From Meconema thalassinum (Eukaryota; Arthropoda; Insecta; Orthoptera; Tettigoniidae): a DNA stretch of 64,000 nucleotides. The notes under the pieces were generated by a model, which was not told the DNA's origin, did not search any database, and saw nothing but the letters and a program-made list of their open reading frames with translations. Where the stretch lies: the NCBI GenBank assembly GCA_946902985.2, contig OX336390.1, positions 524,104,861 through 524,168,860 of the forward strand, read 5' to 3'. Position numbers and translations under genes: made by a program. The stretch's first letter is position 1, and each line of letters opens with the position of its first letter. Shown here piece by piece: positions 21,330-32,339 of this stretch.

Positions 21330-22147
21330 ATGAACATAAAGAATTTCAGTTTGATTGCTGTAAAAGATTCGTAGATATTGAGAACCGTCTAAATATTTCG
21401 GATGGCTATGTACCATTAAAGGAAAATTATTACGTAGGTTCATTATTAAAACTTTCACTTCCATCGCATGATTACGACACAAGATATAAAAACTTAATTT
21501 TAAAATTTCGCACAGACGCCATTTTGAGGCTATGTAATCAATTGAACTAAATTAGATGCAAGTGCATTAAATTATGTATAAACATTTAATGTACTATATT
21601 TCACTGTGCTCAGATGGTTAAATCGCGAGAAAAGTCTATTCAAATATTTCAACTTCGCAATCTTGAGGTTATGTAAACAATTGAACTAAATTAGATGACA
21701 GTGCATTACAATGTGTATAAACTTTTGTTGTAACAAGTTTCATTGCGTTTGGATGGTTAAATGGCGAGAAAAGTCTATTTATAAGTCTCAACGTCGCCTG
21801 TCTGCCATGTTGGTTCTGTAGTTCCCAGGTTTCTAAAAGTCTCATAAGTGAACCTGTAGTAGTGCCCTTTATCACCGTACAAAATATCAGGGTGATATCG
21901 GTAAGAGTTTCGGAGATATTGAATGCTGGTGAAATATTTCGCACAGCCGCCATGTTGGATTGGTGAGACGTAATAAAATTTGAAGGCCACGGTCGGGGTC
22001 GTCCAAATTGGTGCTGTGACCTTACCGAGTTACATTGAAATCGCACTAGCCGTTTAAATGTTATTAGGAGAGGGACATACAGACAGACACACGGACAAAA
22101 GCTGATCTCATAAGCCTATTTACTTTTTAACAAAATGAAAATAGGCT
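21330..22147 (-). mobile_element. HINE-like element, minus-strand copy
   Basis: The minus strand starts with the hairpin AGCCTATTTTCATTTTGTTA...AAATAGGCT (22112-22147), then GAGATCAGC and GTCTGTCTGTATGTCC. Two internal units of about 180 bp follow (an AATTGAACTAAATTAGATG block at 21540 and 21680). It aligns with 11095-11950. The CAACATGGCGGCTGTGCG block is characteristic. The ORFs 21669-22046 and 21775-21990 lack domains. Confidence 0.6.
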
Positions 22148-22155
22148 AAAAACTA

Positions 22156-22335
22156 CGATCGGAAAGAAGGAAAGAGGCTTGTAGTTTTACGTGACCGTTA
22201 ATCTCACGATCATGAGCCACGGGGCCATCATTTTTACGTGAAGTACGAACCACAGGACGAGAATTTTTACTTTCAAAATCTCACATGCATTTGTGAGAGA
22301 CAAGCAGCTTACCATCTGCACCATCACGCTTCAAA
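22156..22335 (-). repeat. SINE family E with 9-bp target-site duplication
   Basis: The minus strand starts GCGTGATGGTGCAGATGGTA, then has the ACATGCATGTGAGATTTT body and the shared CTCATGATCGTGAGATTAAC 3' part. The repeat TAAAAACTA flanks it at 22147-22155 and 22336-22344. The B-box region is damaged. Confidence 0.8.
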
Positions 22336-22689
22336 TAAAAACTATCCCGCGGTGTAGCCATGCACGTTAAGTTGTGCACTGTAATCGCGACCGGAAAAGG
22401 AGACCACAAGGATCCATTCCTAACAATGAATACTATTATATATGAATTGCAGCCAATGGCCATAGCTGGGTATTTTGTTTCGATTGAACGCCGGAGGGCT
22501 CCCAAAAGTTCAATTTCAAGTAGTTCCAACTTTGGCTACCAGATGCTATTGTCACTAATACCTAGCGGCGAACGTTGGATCTTGATAGAGCGTTTCTAAC
22601 TAGTCAAATAACCTACAAATTTTCCCACACACTACCAATTGCCGTGGTAGGATTTTTACGTGCCATAAATATATGAAGGAAGGCATACT

Positions 22690-22795
22690 GATGGATTTAA
22701 ACACTGTTAAAAATCCGACGACTTCGGTCGGGTTTGAACCGGCGGTCTTGGGCACAGCAGTTCAGCATGCTACCGACTACGCCACTTAAACAATT
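22690..22795 (-). repeat. SINE family F head fragment
   Basis: The minus strand reads GTGGCGTAGTCGGTAGCATG...CCGGTTCAAACCCGACCGAA, the F head and B-box, then stops about 100 bp in. Confidence 0.75.
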
Positions 22796-23033
22796 AATAC
22801 CGGTAGTATACTGTATTTAAAAATCTTTATGATTTTTTCCAAGCATTGGAGTTTAGTCTTAAGTCAATGCTCCATGTGGTGGAGAGCTCATAAGAATAAT
22901 CTGTTTTACTCTTTAAAATATTCCATGCTTTAACGTCACTCAGTTGTTTTCTGTTTCCAAAATAGACTTTGTTCTGACATCATGAGCACTTCAATCAACA
23001 TTAACAAGTTTTCCTTGCGCCATGGAAAACAAA

Positions 23034-23227
23034 AGAAGGAAGGAAGATTGTAGTTTTACGTGACCGTGAATCTTGTGATTATGAGCCACGGGACCTCCTT
23101 TTTACGTGGAATCCGAACCACAGGACATGGCATTTCACTTCGAAAATCTCACATGCATTGACCGGGAATCGAACCCGGACCGCCTTGGTGAAAGGCATAC
23201 AGCTAGACCGCTGAGCCACCACGCCCC
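23034..23227 (-). repeat. SINE family E with 16-bp target-site duplication
   Basis: The head GCGTGGTGGCTCAGCGGTCT contains a good A-box, and CGGGTTCGATTCCCGG is a near-ideal B-box. The 16-bp repeat CGCCATGGAAAACAAA flanks it at 23018-23033 and 23228-23243 without mismatch, marking this as one of the younger SINE insertions in the window. Confidence 0.95.
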
Positions 23228-23243
23228 CGCCATGGAAAACAAA

Positions 23244-23789
23244 TCGAGCTGTTAATTTAACAAACCAACGAGTTTAATTAACCGGTTAAGTCAATACAGT
23301 TAGTCAATTAATTTTAAAATTGACTTGAACACGTTGCAATCAGTGCATTGGAGATTAATTAGTGAGAAATATCACATTATTACCCAAATAGAAGAACTGT
23401 CATTGTGGTCTAGAGAAAAGTACAGTACTTCCCAGATTATGTCAGCCAGGCCATAGGATTATTCTCGTAAGAGCATTGGAGTGGAGTGGCCCCACCTCGG
23501 TTTCGTGAGAGCAACTGGGAAAAAGTTAGAATTAAACTCAACTCAACTAGTTATATTATTATGGCCTGACCTGCTAGTGGTGGGATTTGAAAGTCGAGTT
23601 GGTGGGTCTGGCCGGAGAGGTTTCCAGCCTCGTTCCAGATGTGGGAAACAACTTACCACAGTGAATCCCCGTCCATCGTGCTGTCAATAATGTGAGTGTC
23701 GGTAAAATTTGCTTGCAATCAGCATAACACTCGGACCAACCACAAGAGGGAACTTAACCTCCAGCGCTCCAGATCGCCACTAAGTTGTT
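23244..23789. other. Non-coding stretch
   Basis: No recognised family. The plus-strand ORF 23481-23690 has no domain. Confidence 0.4.
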
Positions 23790-24330
23790 TAATTTAAAGG
23801 GCTTTAACATCGTGGTCATTTAGCCCCGTGTACTTGGCTGTTGTGTTTTTGATTCATTTAGAGGCTTTGCGATATCGAAGTCATGAACTTGGGTGCGTGT
23901 GGAATTTGTTGGATAACCTGTGTTATCAGGTGTGGCTGTATTAGTGTGTGTATTTGTTATTCAGATGAGGATTGGGAAGGAAGTGGCCGTGACCTTAATT
24001 TAGGAAGCATACCGGCATTCGCCAGTAGTAGAAGTGGGAAATTACGGAAAACTACTTCCAGAATAGCTGAGATGGGAATCGAAACTGCTTCTTCTCAGTT
24101 TTGCCTCACGAGGCTGAGTTAGACCAGAATTAAATTTCTTGGCAGAGCCAGGAATCGAACCCGGGCTTCCGTGGTGACAGCCAAGAGTCCAAGCCAGTAC
24201 GCAACGAGACGGTGTGTACGTGTCGAGTATGTCTGATAACGTGTGTTATTGTGATGTCTGTAATTGTGTGGATATTTGTAATTCAGGTGAGAATTAAGGT
24301 AGTGACCGTTGTGTTAAAGTTAGGAACCAT
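23790..24330 (-). repeat. Three abutting SINE A copies (two truncated)
   Basis: SINE A tails on the minus strand end near 23795, 23850 and 24210. The middle copy (23850-24205) is complete, with GGGTTCGATTCCTGGCTCTG at its head end. The outer two keep only tail sequence. Repeated insertion into or next to the A-rich tail of an earlier copy explains the pattern. Confidence 0.75.
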
Positions 24331-25729
24331 ATCAACATTGTTAGAACGCGATATCACTGCTCCTATTTACGATAAATGGTTCCTGTTTGCTTAAAATTGC
24401 TCTGCAATACGTTCCGAGTGATGTATAGCAAAATACGTTTTCTAACTTTTGTGTAGAGGCAAAAATAGTCATGAATTTTTTCACTTTATTCTTATAGAGG
24501 GTAAAATCCCAATTTTGGGAGTGCCGGGCCCTTATTTACAATATAATTGTATCATTCTACTATATAATATATCTGCATTATTGATCTCTATTTTAGTTTT
24601 TAAATGAAGCTAACATCTTCATTATTATAAGTCAACAGTTTATTTGCCCAAGTAATGACTAAGACTGAAAAACATTAAGTGTAAGAAAATTAAATTGAGG
24701 TTAACATACCCACACGAGAAAGAAGTAAACATTATTCCTTTAGTCAAAGAATACAACTTGTTGTTCACCAACGTAATAAGAAATAAAGCCTTCAAAAATA
24801 TTCAGCGTGTGAAATGTAAAACAATGTAATACGGAACAAGGAACGTCAAGCTGTCAAAACCGTGCGCTAATCGACAAAAGAAAAACTATTTACTATACAG
24901 TTCTGGAAACTTAAGAAATAATAGGAGAATAAATTATTTTGAATAAATTACTATAAGTTAGTTACGGTCCCGGCATGTAGCTGGCTATTAAGTGAATAAC
25001 CACATCTACGATACCTAACATTGAAATCGTACCCATCTCGTTTCAGTTATCCAAACGAACCTAAGTTTACCCCCTTCCGGCACACAGACCCAGAACATTC
25101 AACTCATGTCTCAATACGTGCAGCTACGAAACTATTATGTGAGGTTAGTGTTCACATGCATTGTATACAATAGGAAGCTGTGTGCTCTCTTCTTATCAAT
25201 ACAATAAGCACACTTCGTGGCTTTCTGTCAACAATAAACAGAAAAGAAATTAAACGTATGAAAGAACAATTATAGTAATAATAAGTTAAGATGAATACTA
25301 TGTTAGGCCTATATGGCTTTAGTTTTTAGAAATCAAACCTAACAATGAATAAATCAACCAGTACAATATTGGCGATGCAGTATACGGAGAAACAAATTCC
25401 ACAAATCGAACGTTTCCTCCTGTATTCTGTAGCACATTTCATCAAAATAATTAACGTTTTGAGCGCTGTAATACAAAAAAGTGTAAAGCAAATTTTGAAA
25501 CGAAATAATATATCCGAAAAATATCAAAGGAATTCCCTACCAAATTAAGGATCCAATTTCTGGGAAGCACAGCCACGTGAACTTTCTTATTGTTATAATT
25601 ATTATTAAACACATACCTAATTGTATTGACTGTCCCTTAAGAAAATATATTGGTATGGAATTATGATGAAGTACACGAAACGTACAACACAATTGGCCGC
25701 AACTATAGAAAAATTCAACGTTATTGTTG
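24331..25729. other. Repeat-poor A/T-rich sequence
   Basis: No mobile element, RNA gene or recognised coding exon. It could be intronic to a minus-strand gene starting near 28.37 kb, which is inference. Confidence 0.45.
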
Positions 25730-26085
25730 TTCAATTTGAGGGGCTTAGATATCGTTTTCATTTATACCCGTGCACTTGGGTGTGTGCACGTGTATATAGA
25801 CTATGTCTGATGACCTGTGTTATTGTAGTGGCACTAGCAGCATGGGCATTTGAAATTCAGCTGAGGATTGGGTTAGGAACCATACCGGCATTTGCCTGGA
25901 GTAGACTTGGTGAACCACGGAAAACCACTTCCAGGGTGGCTGATGTGGGGCAAGTTTGATCTCACAAGGCTGTACCACGTTCCAACCCTTTGAGTAGATT
26001 TAATTTTCTTGCCAGAGCCGAGAATCGAACCCGGACCTCCCGGGCAACAGTCAAGAATAATTGCCTCTACAGCATGAGGTAGTCA
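25730..26085 (-). repeat. SINE family A
   Basis: The minus strand has a head with GTCCGGGTTCGATTCTCGGC (near 26010-26035), the TTTTCCGTGGTTCACC body and a tail with ACACCCAAGTGCACGGG ending in CAATAACG-type A-rich sequence. Confidence 0.8.
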
Positions 26086-26882
26086 ACAAAACAACGGTAT
26101 AAAGAGATTTTGAACATACAAAATTGTGTTTTAAAATTAAATTGAAAATCTTTCAATGAGTGAGCGTGCAAACCATTGATTTGAAAGTGCTTAATGGAAT
26201 GGAAAACTTCTTCTCTTGGAGTATTACGTATTTTCAGATGTATTTGAAAACATAATTTTGTATTTTGAATTATTCAGTTATTGTATTTTGAATTTTGTAT
26301 CGAAAAATACATTTTAGAGTATTTTTCCCAACTTTGGCGTATAATATGTTTAATAACAAACTTCATGAATAACAATAATAACCTTTCCATAAGAGAAGGA
26401 CACAAATTCTGAATACTCTTCAATATGCATAGAACATAATAATGAATAAAATGCACCTAAGATATTCATAGGGAGCATTTACATATTGTTGCTGTCCAAT
26501 AATATTCGTCAGATAATCTCTTACTCAGGGTAGCATCATGTATGAAAAGAGATTTCTTCACGGGGATGAAGATGGTAGGATGTATGTGGAAAAGTTAGTA
26601 GAGCTGTGCAATGCTGTGACGTCAGCAACGGGCTACATGGGGCTCATGATCGATATCTGAACGCGACCACTCCCTCGCTGGATAGATATGAAACATACCA
26701 ACCCTCCTCAAAACATGCAACTAATTTGAATCATTAAGAGAATTCGCTATCAAAATTGGAATAATATACAAATATTTTCAGTTAGTTAACCCTCATCCCT
26801 TTCATTAACCATGGCAGTGATGAATATAACACATACAAGACGTGTAATAAAATATCATAGTATTACTCCCGGAACATCTTAG

Positions 26883-27183
26883 TTACTTAGTGTAATATCT
26901 AAGAAATTTACAAGGAATAATTAACTCATCACAAAAGACACAACTTGTAATTGGAAAGAAATAAGAACTATTTTGTATTTGAACACCAGAATTCAACAAT
27001 TCAATACCAAAAATGTGATAAAATCTATAGGGATTGTATGCCAAAATCTCTCTCAATAAATTATACTGTATAAGAACACAGTTTGATGATTTTACAACTT
27101 CATCATATAATTTAAGCCAATTATTGTGTTTTTTATCATCAGAATTGTTCGACAATACACATAAAATTGAGAAAATTGATAAC
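26883..27183 (-). CDS. Unassigned ORF, candidate terminal exon
   Basis: The minus frame is open for about 100 codons up to a TAA at 26883-26885. It begins after an in-frame stop near 27187 and has no ATG at its start, so it would need to be an internal or last exon, or be spurious. The composition is plausible for a real protein, with blocks such as NWLKLYDEVVKSSNCVLIQY and SCVFCDELIIPCKFL that include a Cys-x-x-Cys. I recognise no family. It lies in the repeat-poor stretch on the strand of the candidate first exon at 28303-28368. A/T-rich sequence can give such frames by chance. Confidence 0.2.
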
Positions 27184-28302
27184 TATTCTACGCCAGAATC
27201 TTTCATAGTGAGATAAATAACCACATATTACCTATATTTATATTTTTGGTAAAATAGGTTATAAGCTAATTTGTCATTAAATTTCGTGCCCCCCTCCGTT
27301 TAGATCAACCTACTGTATGTACGTCCCCAAGAAGCGAAGAAGTCATTGAACGGAATGACCACGAGGCTTCCATCATATAGTCACTGACAAAACAAAAACA
27401 TAAACACAGAGCCATATGTACTTGTCTGCGCTCAATGAAATATGTCCATTCAAGAACGTTCTGAGCCTTGAAGGTCTCGCGACCAACAATTCTGAATAAT
27501 TCGTCTGTTCCATTGCACTAGCTCCGCCCTTTTTAGTGCAGATGCAATGACACCGTTTGCCAACATCTGGGCGATGCGATGTTGTATTGGGTGGGGCCCT
27601 CTCGTGTAGCCCACACTAAACTAGTGCCCTCATGCCGGTATGGACCGGACAGACACTTCTCCCCACAGGGGTGGAAAAGGTACTTGGAGTCATGATGAGT
27701 CAATTAACTTACTAGTGATCAATATTGTCAACAAATCCTAACATTGACATTTTATATTGTCTTGAAACTTCTGTAAGAAGCTGGTGGTCTAACAGTGTCA
27801 GTTTAAAAACAAAATAAAACATGTGTGTAGAATTTGAAAAAATCCAGGTTCGGTTAGTTAAATCAGTAATAGCTATGTAAAGCATGGCAATTTACTAATA
27901 ACGGATATTTACACCAATAATTTACATTTATACAAAGTGTATTGCAATGCCTTAATTTTGTTTAAAAGGTGGTGGGTTGATTTAGAAAATGTGGGGCAAA
28001 TTGTGTACTCAATATGAACGACAAATCTCACAAAACTTCAATTAATCCCTAGAAAGTTGATAAATACTAATAAAATAACCCTAAAGCTAATCATTATGAA
28101 TTATTTTATTTTTTGAAAATGCAATCAGTGATATTCGAAATAAAAAGTAAATTCAGCGTGCCCTAACAGACACTTCAAATAGCACGCCGTCCATGATGTT
28201 GACGGCATGTCAACTGTCAACAAACATACAGTATATCGGAATTTCTGTTTTTGTCAATAAAGTACCAATATCAATACAGAAGGAAGTTTTTCAGTCACCT
28301 AC
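27184..28302. other. Repeat-poor stretch, possible first intron
   Basis: No repeats shared with the rest of the window. A higher-GC patch lies at 27520-27660. Minus ORF MEQTNYSELLV... starting near 27513 is only about 43 codons and is not claimed as a gene. Confidence 0.4.
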
Positions 28303-28368
28303 CTGTTTAGTCGTCCAACTTTGATCGTGTATCTTTCCTCCTTCAATAACACTTGCTTTTGGCCCCAT
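28303..28368 (-). CDS. Candidate first coding exon of a host gene
   Basis: The minus strand reads TTATAATGGGGCC: an ATG at 28366-28368 opens 22 codons beginning MGPKASVIEGGKIHDQSWTT. The frame then reaches CAG|GTAGGT at 28303/28302, a near-consensus splice donor, leaving a phase-0 junction. The usage is balanced and the region is free of repeats. Upstream (28400-28680) is a GC-richer stretch that could be a promoter and 5' untranslated region. I do not recognise the protein. A chance ATG next to a donor-like site cannot be excluded; downstream exons were not found with confidence. Confidence 0.4.
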
Positions 28369-29267
28369 TATAACAGTAAGCTAATGTAAATAAAGGCACA
28401 CAAAACACTCGCTGGCGGCACAAAAGCAACGAAATTAAACAGAATTGTTACAAATGAAATTCAGTAATTTGAATGCACCGGTATAACAATACTGACAATC
28501 CACTGACAGGCGAAGGAGTCCAACCTCCTGTGGTTACGCTCGGTAACCGAATGGCTCTAATTCATCCACATTCTACCAGAGAGCGCAGCTATCGCCTGTT
28601 GGTTCGTCATTGTCTCGCTAGATCTCAGCAGCACAGCGGGGCAGTCAGCTGTCGTGAAAAGGATCTATTTTGAAGGTGGAGGGTATTGTGTATATGTCAT
28701 TCAAGTCGTGTTTGTTGTCAACAGTATTAAATGCGAACAATGCAAAACGATCTCGTGACAAATAAGTAATTATATCATATAGGTGAATGAACAAAAGCTA
28801 TAAAGATCAATGCAATAACCAGGGAAAGTGGTGCTTCCAGCGAATGTCGCATTTCTATAGCCGAGCGTACTGGGACACCTCTGCGGGAGGACTGAGAGAG
28901 CGAAGTAACGTGGTTCGACCCCGAACCATTATGATTTACAGTAGATAACTTGATTAGATTATCACCCTTGCAGACATACACATATACTCAAGTCGGGAGA
29001 GTATGAGTTTAACGTCTCATTTAACTGCGAATATATCACAGAAGTCGAAATTTCGTACCAATTTTTTTAACGCACCAGTAGCCTATGTAGACTGACGCGG
29101 GTCATATTCCAGTTAAGCGGAATAAAGATTCTAAACACCTCTGCCAGATTTCATTCCCACAACTTTGAGCACAGGAGCTGGGCACGTCAGTCAACTGTGT
29201 CATAAACGTGATAGCAATTATTATTATTATTAGACTATTATTATTGTTATTATTTTTAATAATAATA
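28369..29267. other. Possible promoter and upstream region
   Basis: The part from 28490 to 28680 has more G and C than its surroundings and no repeat match. A tRNA-like segment with GGTTCGACCCCGAACC lies at about 28860-28930 (plus), probably an old SINE head. No other feature was seen. Confidence 0.35.
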
Positions 29268-29600
29268 CCAACATCGGTAGCTACGCTCGCTAACGCGTAG
29301 CGCAAGGCCATGGAGCCAAGCAATATGCAAACTGCGTAGATTTGGGTTCGAGACCCACCGTCACCCCTCCTTGAAATGGTTTTCCGGTATTTCCCATTTT
29401 CAACACCAGGCATATGCTGGGGCGGTACTCTTCGACAGGCCACTGCCGCTTCCTTCCACATTCTTATCCAGTTTCATCCATCTTCATTCATTTCATCTCG
29501 TATTAATTCCCCTCATGAGGTTGGCATCAGGAACCACCCGCCGCAAAGTCTTTCATCGCATCTCGTCCCCGACCCCGTTGAAAAACGGAAATAATAAGGG
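29268..29600 (+). repeat. SINE family D
   Basis: The head CATCGGTAGCTACGCTCGCT and B-box GGGTTCGAGACCC lead into TGGTTTTCCGGTATTTCCCA and CACTGCCGCTTCCTTCCACA, a body related to SINE A. A distinct 3' part follows with TTGGCATCAGGAACCACCCG and TCTCGTCCCCGACCCC. The copy at 57255-57600 (minus) aligns along its length. Confidence 0.8.
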
Positions 29601-29942
29601 TTAGACATCTTAATATTAAAATAGTTTTCAAAAAATTTCACGCTTTACTAAAACTGAAATATCTCGGGAAGTATTTGCGCTACGACGACGTTTGTTGTCT
29701 TAAAATGTAATGCCCGTCATGAACCGTCGATTAATACCCACCTTACTTGATTATATCATTCGAGTATTAAAATAATTGCGAATATTACTTCCTTCAAGGT
29801 CTCACGAAAATAGACTATCGAATGACTTGACGGACATATAGTCGCTAGGCGACAACGACTAACACAGTATCATGATATTCAACGCCACCTCAATGATAAA
29901 TCAAACTTCATATTAACAGAGAGTTCCCTATTTACGTCATGA

Positions 29943-30056
29943 TATCGTTAACTTCTACCTGCTCCACTCGGGCGCTAATGTCGCATGTATCCATACATTA
30001 TATCGTCAACTTCTACCTGTTCCACTCGGGCGCTAATGTCGCACGTATCCATACAA
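29943..30056 (+). repeat. 58-bp direct repeat, two copies
   Basis: The unit containing CCACTCGGGCGCTAATGTCGC starts at 29943 and again at 30001 with about five differences. It lies 300 bp before the Helitron coding remnant, so it may belong to that element's 5' region; this is inference. Confidence 0.75.
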
Positions 30057-30389
30057 TAAGTAGAAGGGGATTCTTTGCACATAATTTTATTAAAACTTCT
30101 CAAAAAATGGATTACTTTGAGACTGAAATGCTCTAGCACAATCAGCAGCCATTTTGCTAATCACACTGTCATGTCAACATCTCTTTGAATGACAACAAAT
30201 ACTCTATACGAAAGACAACTAATTTCACGAAGATGCCGCTACAGTCGAATGTTGGAACCACCATTTTGTATTGTGTATCCGATCTTTCTGTTATATAGTC
30301 TTTGGTCTCACCAGCTACAAACCGTTTTCTTTTCGTTTCATCATGCGTCCTTATAGGTTGTGTGCTCAATCAATACAATGAATCATATT

Positions 30390-30735
30390 ATGATGAATGA
30401 GAGGCGACACTCAATTACAAATGTTATAAAGATTAAAGGCGACGGTAATTGTCTGTTCAGGTCATTGGCATATTGTGAGTACAACAATCAGAGTTTATTT
30501 ACACAGGTTAGAAAGCGAATTGTAAAACATGTTACAGACAAGTGGAATAATTATTCTTCCTTTATTGTTGGCAACAGCGATATGTACGAAACTGCTATAA
30601 ATACGAGCGATGATTACAAAATGTATATGTCTATGAATGGTGTTCATGGAGGTCATGTTGAGTTAATTATCGCTGCTCAAGTTTGCAAACTGGATATTTA
30701 TTCGAGGATTACTACTGTCGTTTGGAAGGTGACCG
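30390..30735 (+). pseudogene. OTU-like protease segment of Helitron
   Basis: The frame opening near 30360 carries KIKGDGNCLFRSLAYCEY, the OTU cysteine box, where Asp and the catalytic Cys fall within DGNC. It then has GVHGGHVELIIAAQVCKLDI, a conserved helix of the family. The C-terminal block bearing the catalytic His (GHW-type) is not seen; the frame ends at a TAA at 30738-30740 and the sequence passes directly to Rep coding in another frame. In a live element this protease would be part of the RepHel polyprotein or a companion protein; here it is non-functional. Confidence 0.8.
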
Positions 30736-30744
30736 GTTAAAATA

Positions 30745-32190
30745 TATACGTCATCAACAAACGAAATTACGAGTTGATACATATGCCGGTTTAGCAGACG
30801 CCTTGCATGTACGAGCAGAAAATGAAAATCTCAGAGTCGGTCGTATTGTAGTTTTTGCTATCTTCTTTTACAGGTAGCCCAAGATAAATACTGCAAAATT
30901 ATCAGGATACGATGGCGATAGTGAGGAAGTTTGGAAAGCCAGATTTATTCATTACGTTCACCTATAATGCGGGCTGGCCAGAAATACTTAACAGCATTCA
31001 TCTCTGGGAAACGGCTAATAAGAGGCCTGATATTGAAGTGAGAGTTTTCCATTGCAAAGTAAAGGAATTGCTACGATTGATTAATGTTAAGGAAATTTTC
31101 GGTAAAAGCATATCTATATACAGTGGAATTTCAAAAACGAGTTCTCCCGCACATCCATTTACTCTTAACATTAACGGAAGATTGTAAGTTTCGAGAAATT
31201 TCTGACATTGACAGTGTGGTGTCAGCCGAAATACCAGAACTCGAGGATGAAGCGCTATACAAGTTGGCAAGGCGTCATATGGTACATGGTCCTCGCGGGT
31301 CTTTGAATCCTGCTTTAGTCTGTATGAAAGATGGCGTATGTAAGAAAGATTTCCCTAAACAATTTCAGGAAGAGACCAAAGATAATGCCAATGGTTATCC
31401 TTCGTATAGGAGAAGAAATAATGGACGGATTATTATAAAAACAATTCGAGGCATTGACATTGAAGTCGATAGTCGATTCATTGTTCCCTACAATCCATTT
31501 CTTTTACTTTACGTGCAAGCTCATATTAATGTTGAAATATGATCCAGTGTTCGGAGTGTTAAATACATCCGCAAATATCTTATATATTAAAATCCACAAG
31601 TATATGTATAAAGGTCATGACTGCTGCATTGTTAAAATATGTCCTGAAGGCGAAACGGTGAACTACGATGAAATTATTTCTTTTCTAAATGCTAGATATG
31701 TTGGTCCAACAGAAGCCGCATTCAGGATATTTTCATTCCACACGCATGAACAGTCACATTCTATCGTGCGATTACCAGTTCACTTGCCAAACTTGCAAAA
31801 TATCTATTTTAAAAATGATAACGTTCCTGATATTTTACTTCAAGCACAGTTGCGCAACACGGAATTACAAACGTGGTTCAAGTTAAATCAAGATTCGCAA
31901 GGCAGAAGTCCGTATATATATCCTGAAACACCAGTACATTACGTCTGGAATAAGAGCAGCTGCCTGTGGCAAATAAGAAAAAAAATGTTTCAAAAACTAC
32001 AGGCAGAATGTATAATGTTTCGCCTACAGAAACAGAAAGGTATTACTTACGCCTGTTATTGCTTCACGTCATAGGTGCTACCAGCTTCCAGGATCTACGA
32101 ACATACAAAGCAGTTGTCTATTCTACTTTTAATGAAACAGCTAAGTGGCGAGGTTTGCTGATTGACGATTATGAATGGCAGCGTTGTTAG
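30745..32190 (+). pseudogene. Helitron Rep (HUH endonuclease) region
   Basis: Pieces in changing frames include LRVDTYAGLADALHVRAENE, MAIVRKFGKPDLFITFTYNA, RVLPHIHLLLTL (the His-x-His metal site), GPRGSLNPALVCMKDGVCKK, HKYMYKGHDCCIVKICPEGE (tyrosine region) and NARYVGPTEAAFRIFSFHTH, ending near LLIDDYEWQRC. In a live element this domain nicks DNA through its tyrosines to start rolling-circle transfer. Frame changes occur near 30870, 31130, 31530 and 31970, so no intact product is possible. The order and spacing match the family without large deletions. Confidence 0.85.
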
Positions 32191-32339
32191 GCTGAAGCGT
32201 CACAATTTCAGATGCCTTCTCAGTTACGATAACTCTTTTCTCACATATGTATCTTTCAGACCCCTTCAAATGTAAGATAGTTATGGGACATTTTCAAGAA
32301 TTCATTATCAGAAGATTAACTGCAGTTTCACGAACCTAA

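Noticed and set aside
23034..23227. Genuine tRNA gene
   Set aside because: A-box and B-box are good, but the acceptor stem and T-arm pairing do not form, and the sequence continues into a SINE body with a target duplication. The same reasoning applies to all other tRNA-like heads in the window.
26600..26640. Promoter with a TGACGTCA (CRE-like) site at 26617-26624
   Set aside because: A single octamer in A/T-rich sequence with no adjacent start site or exon is not enough.
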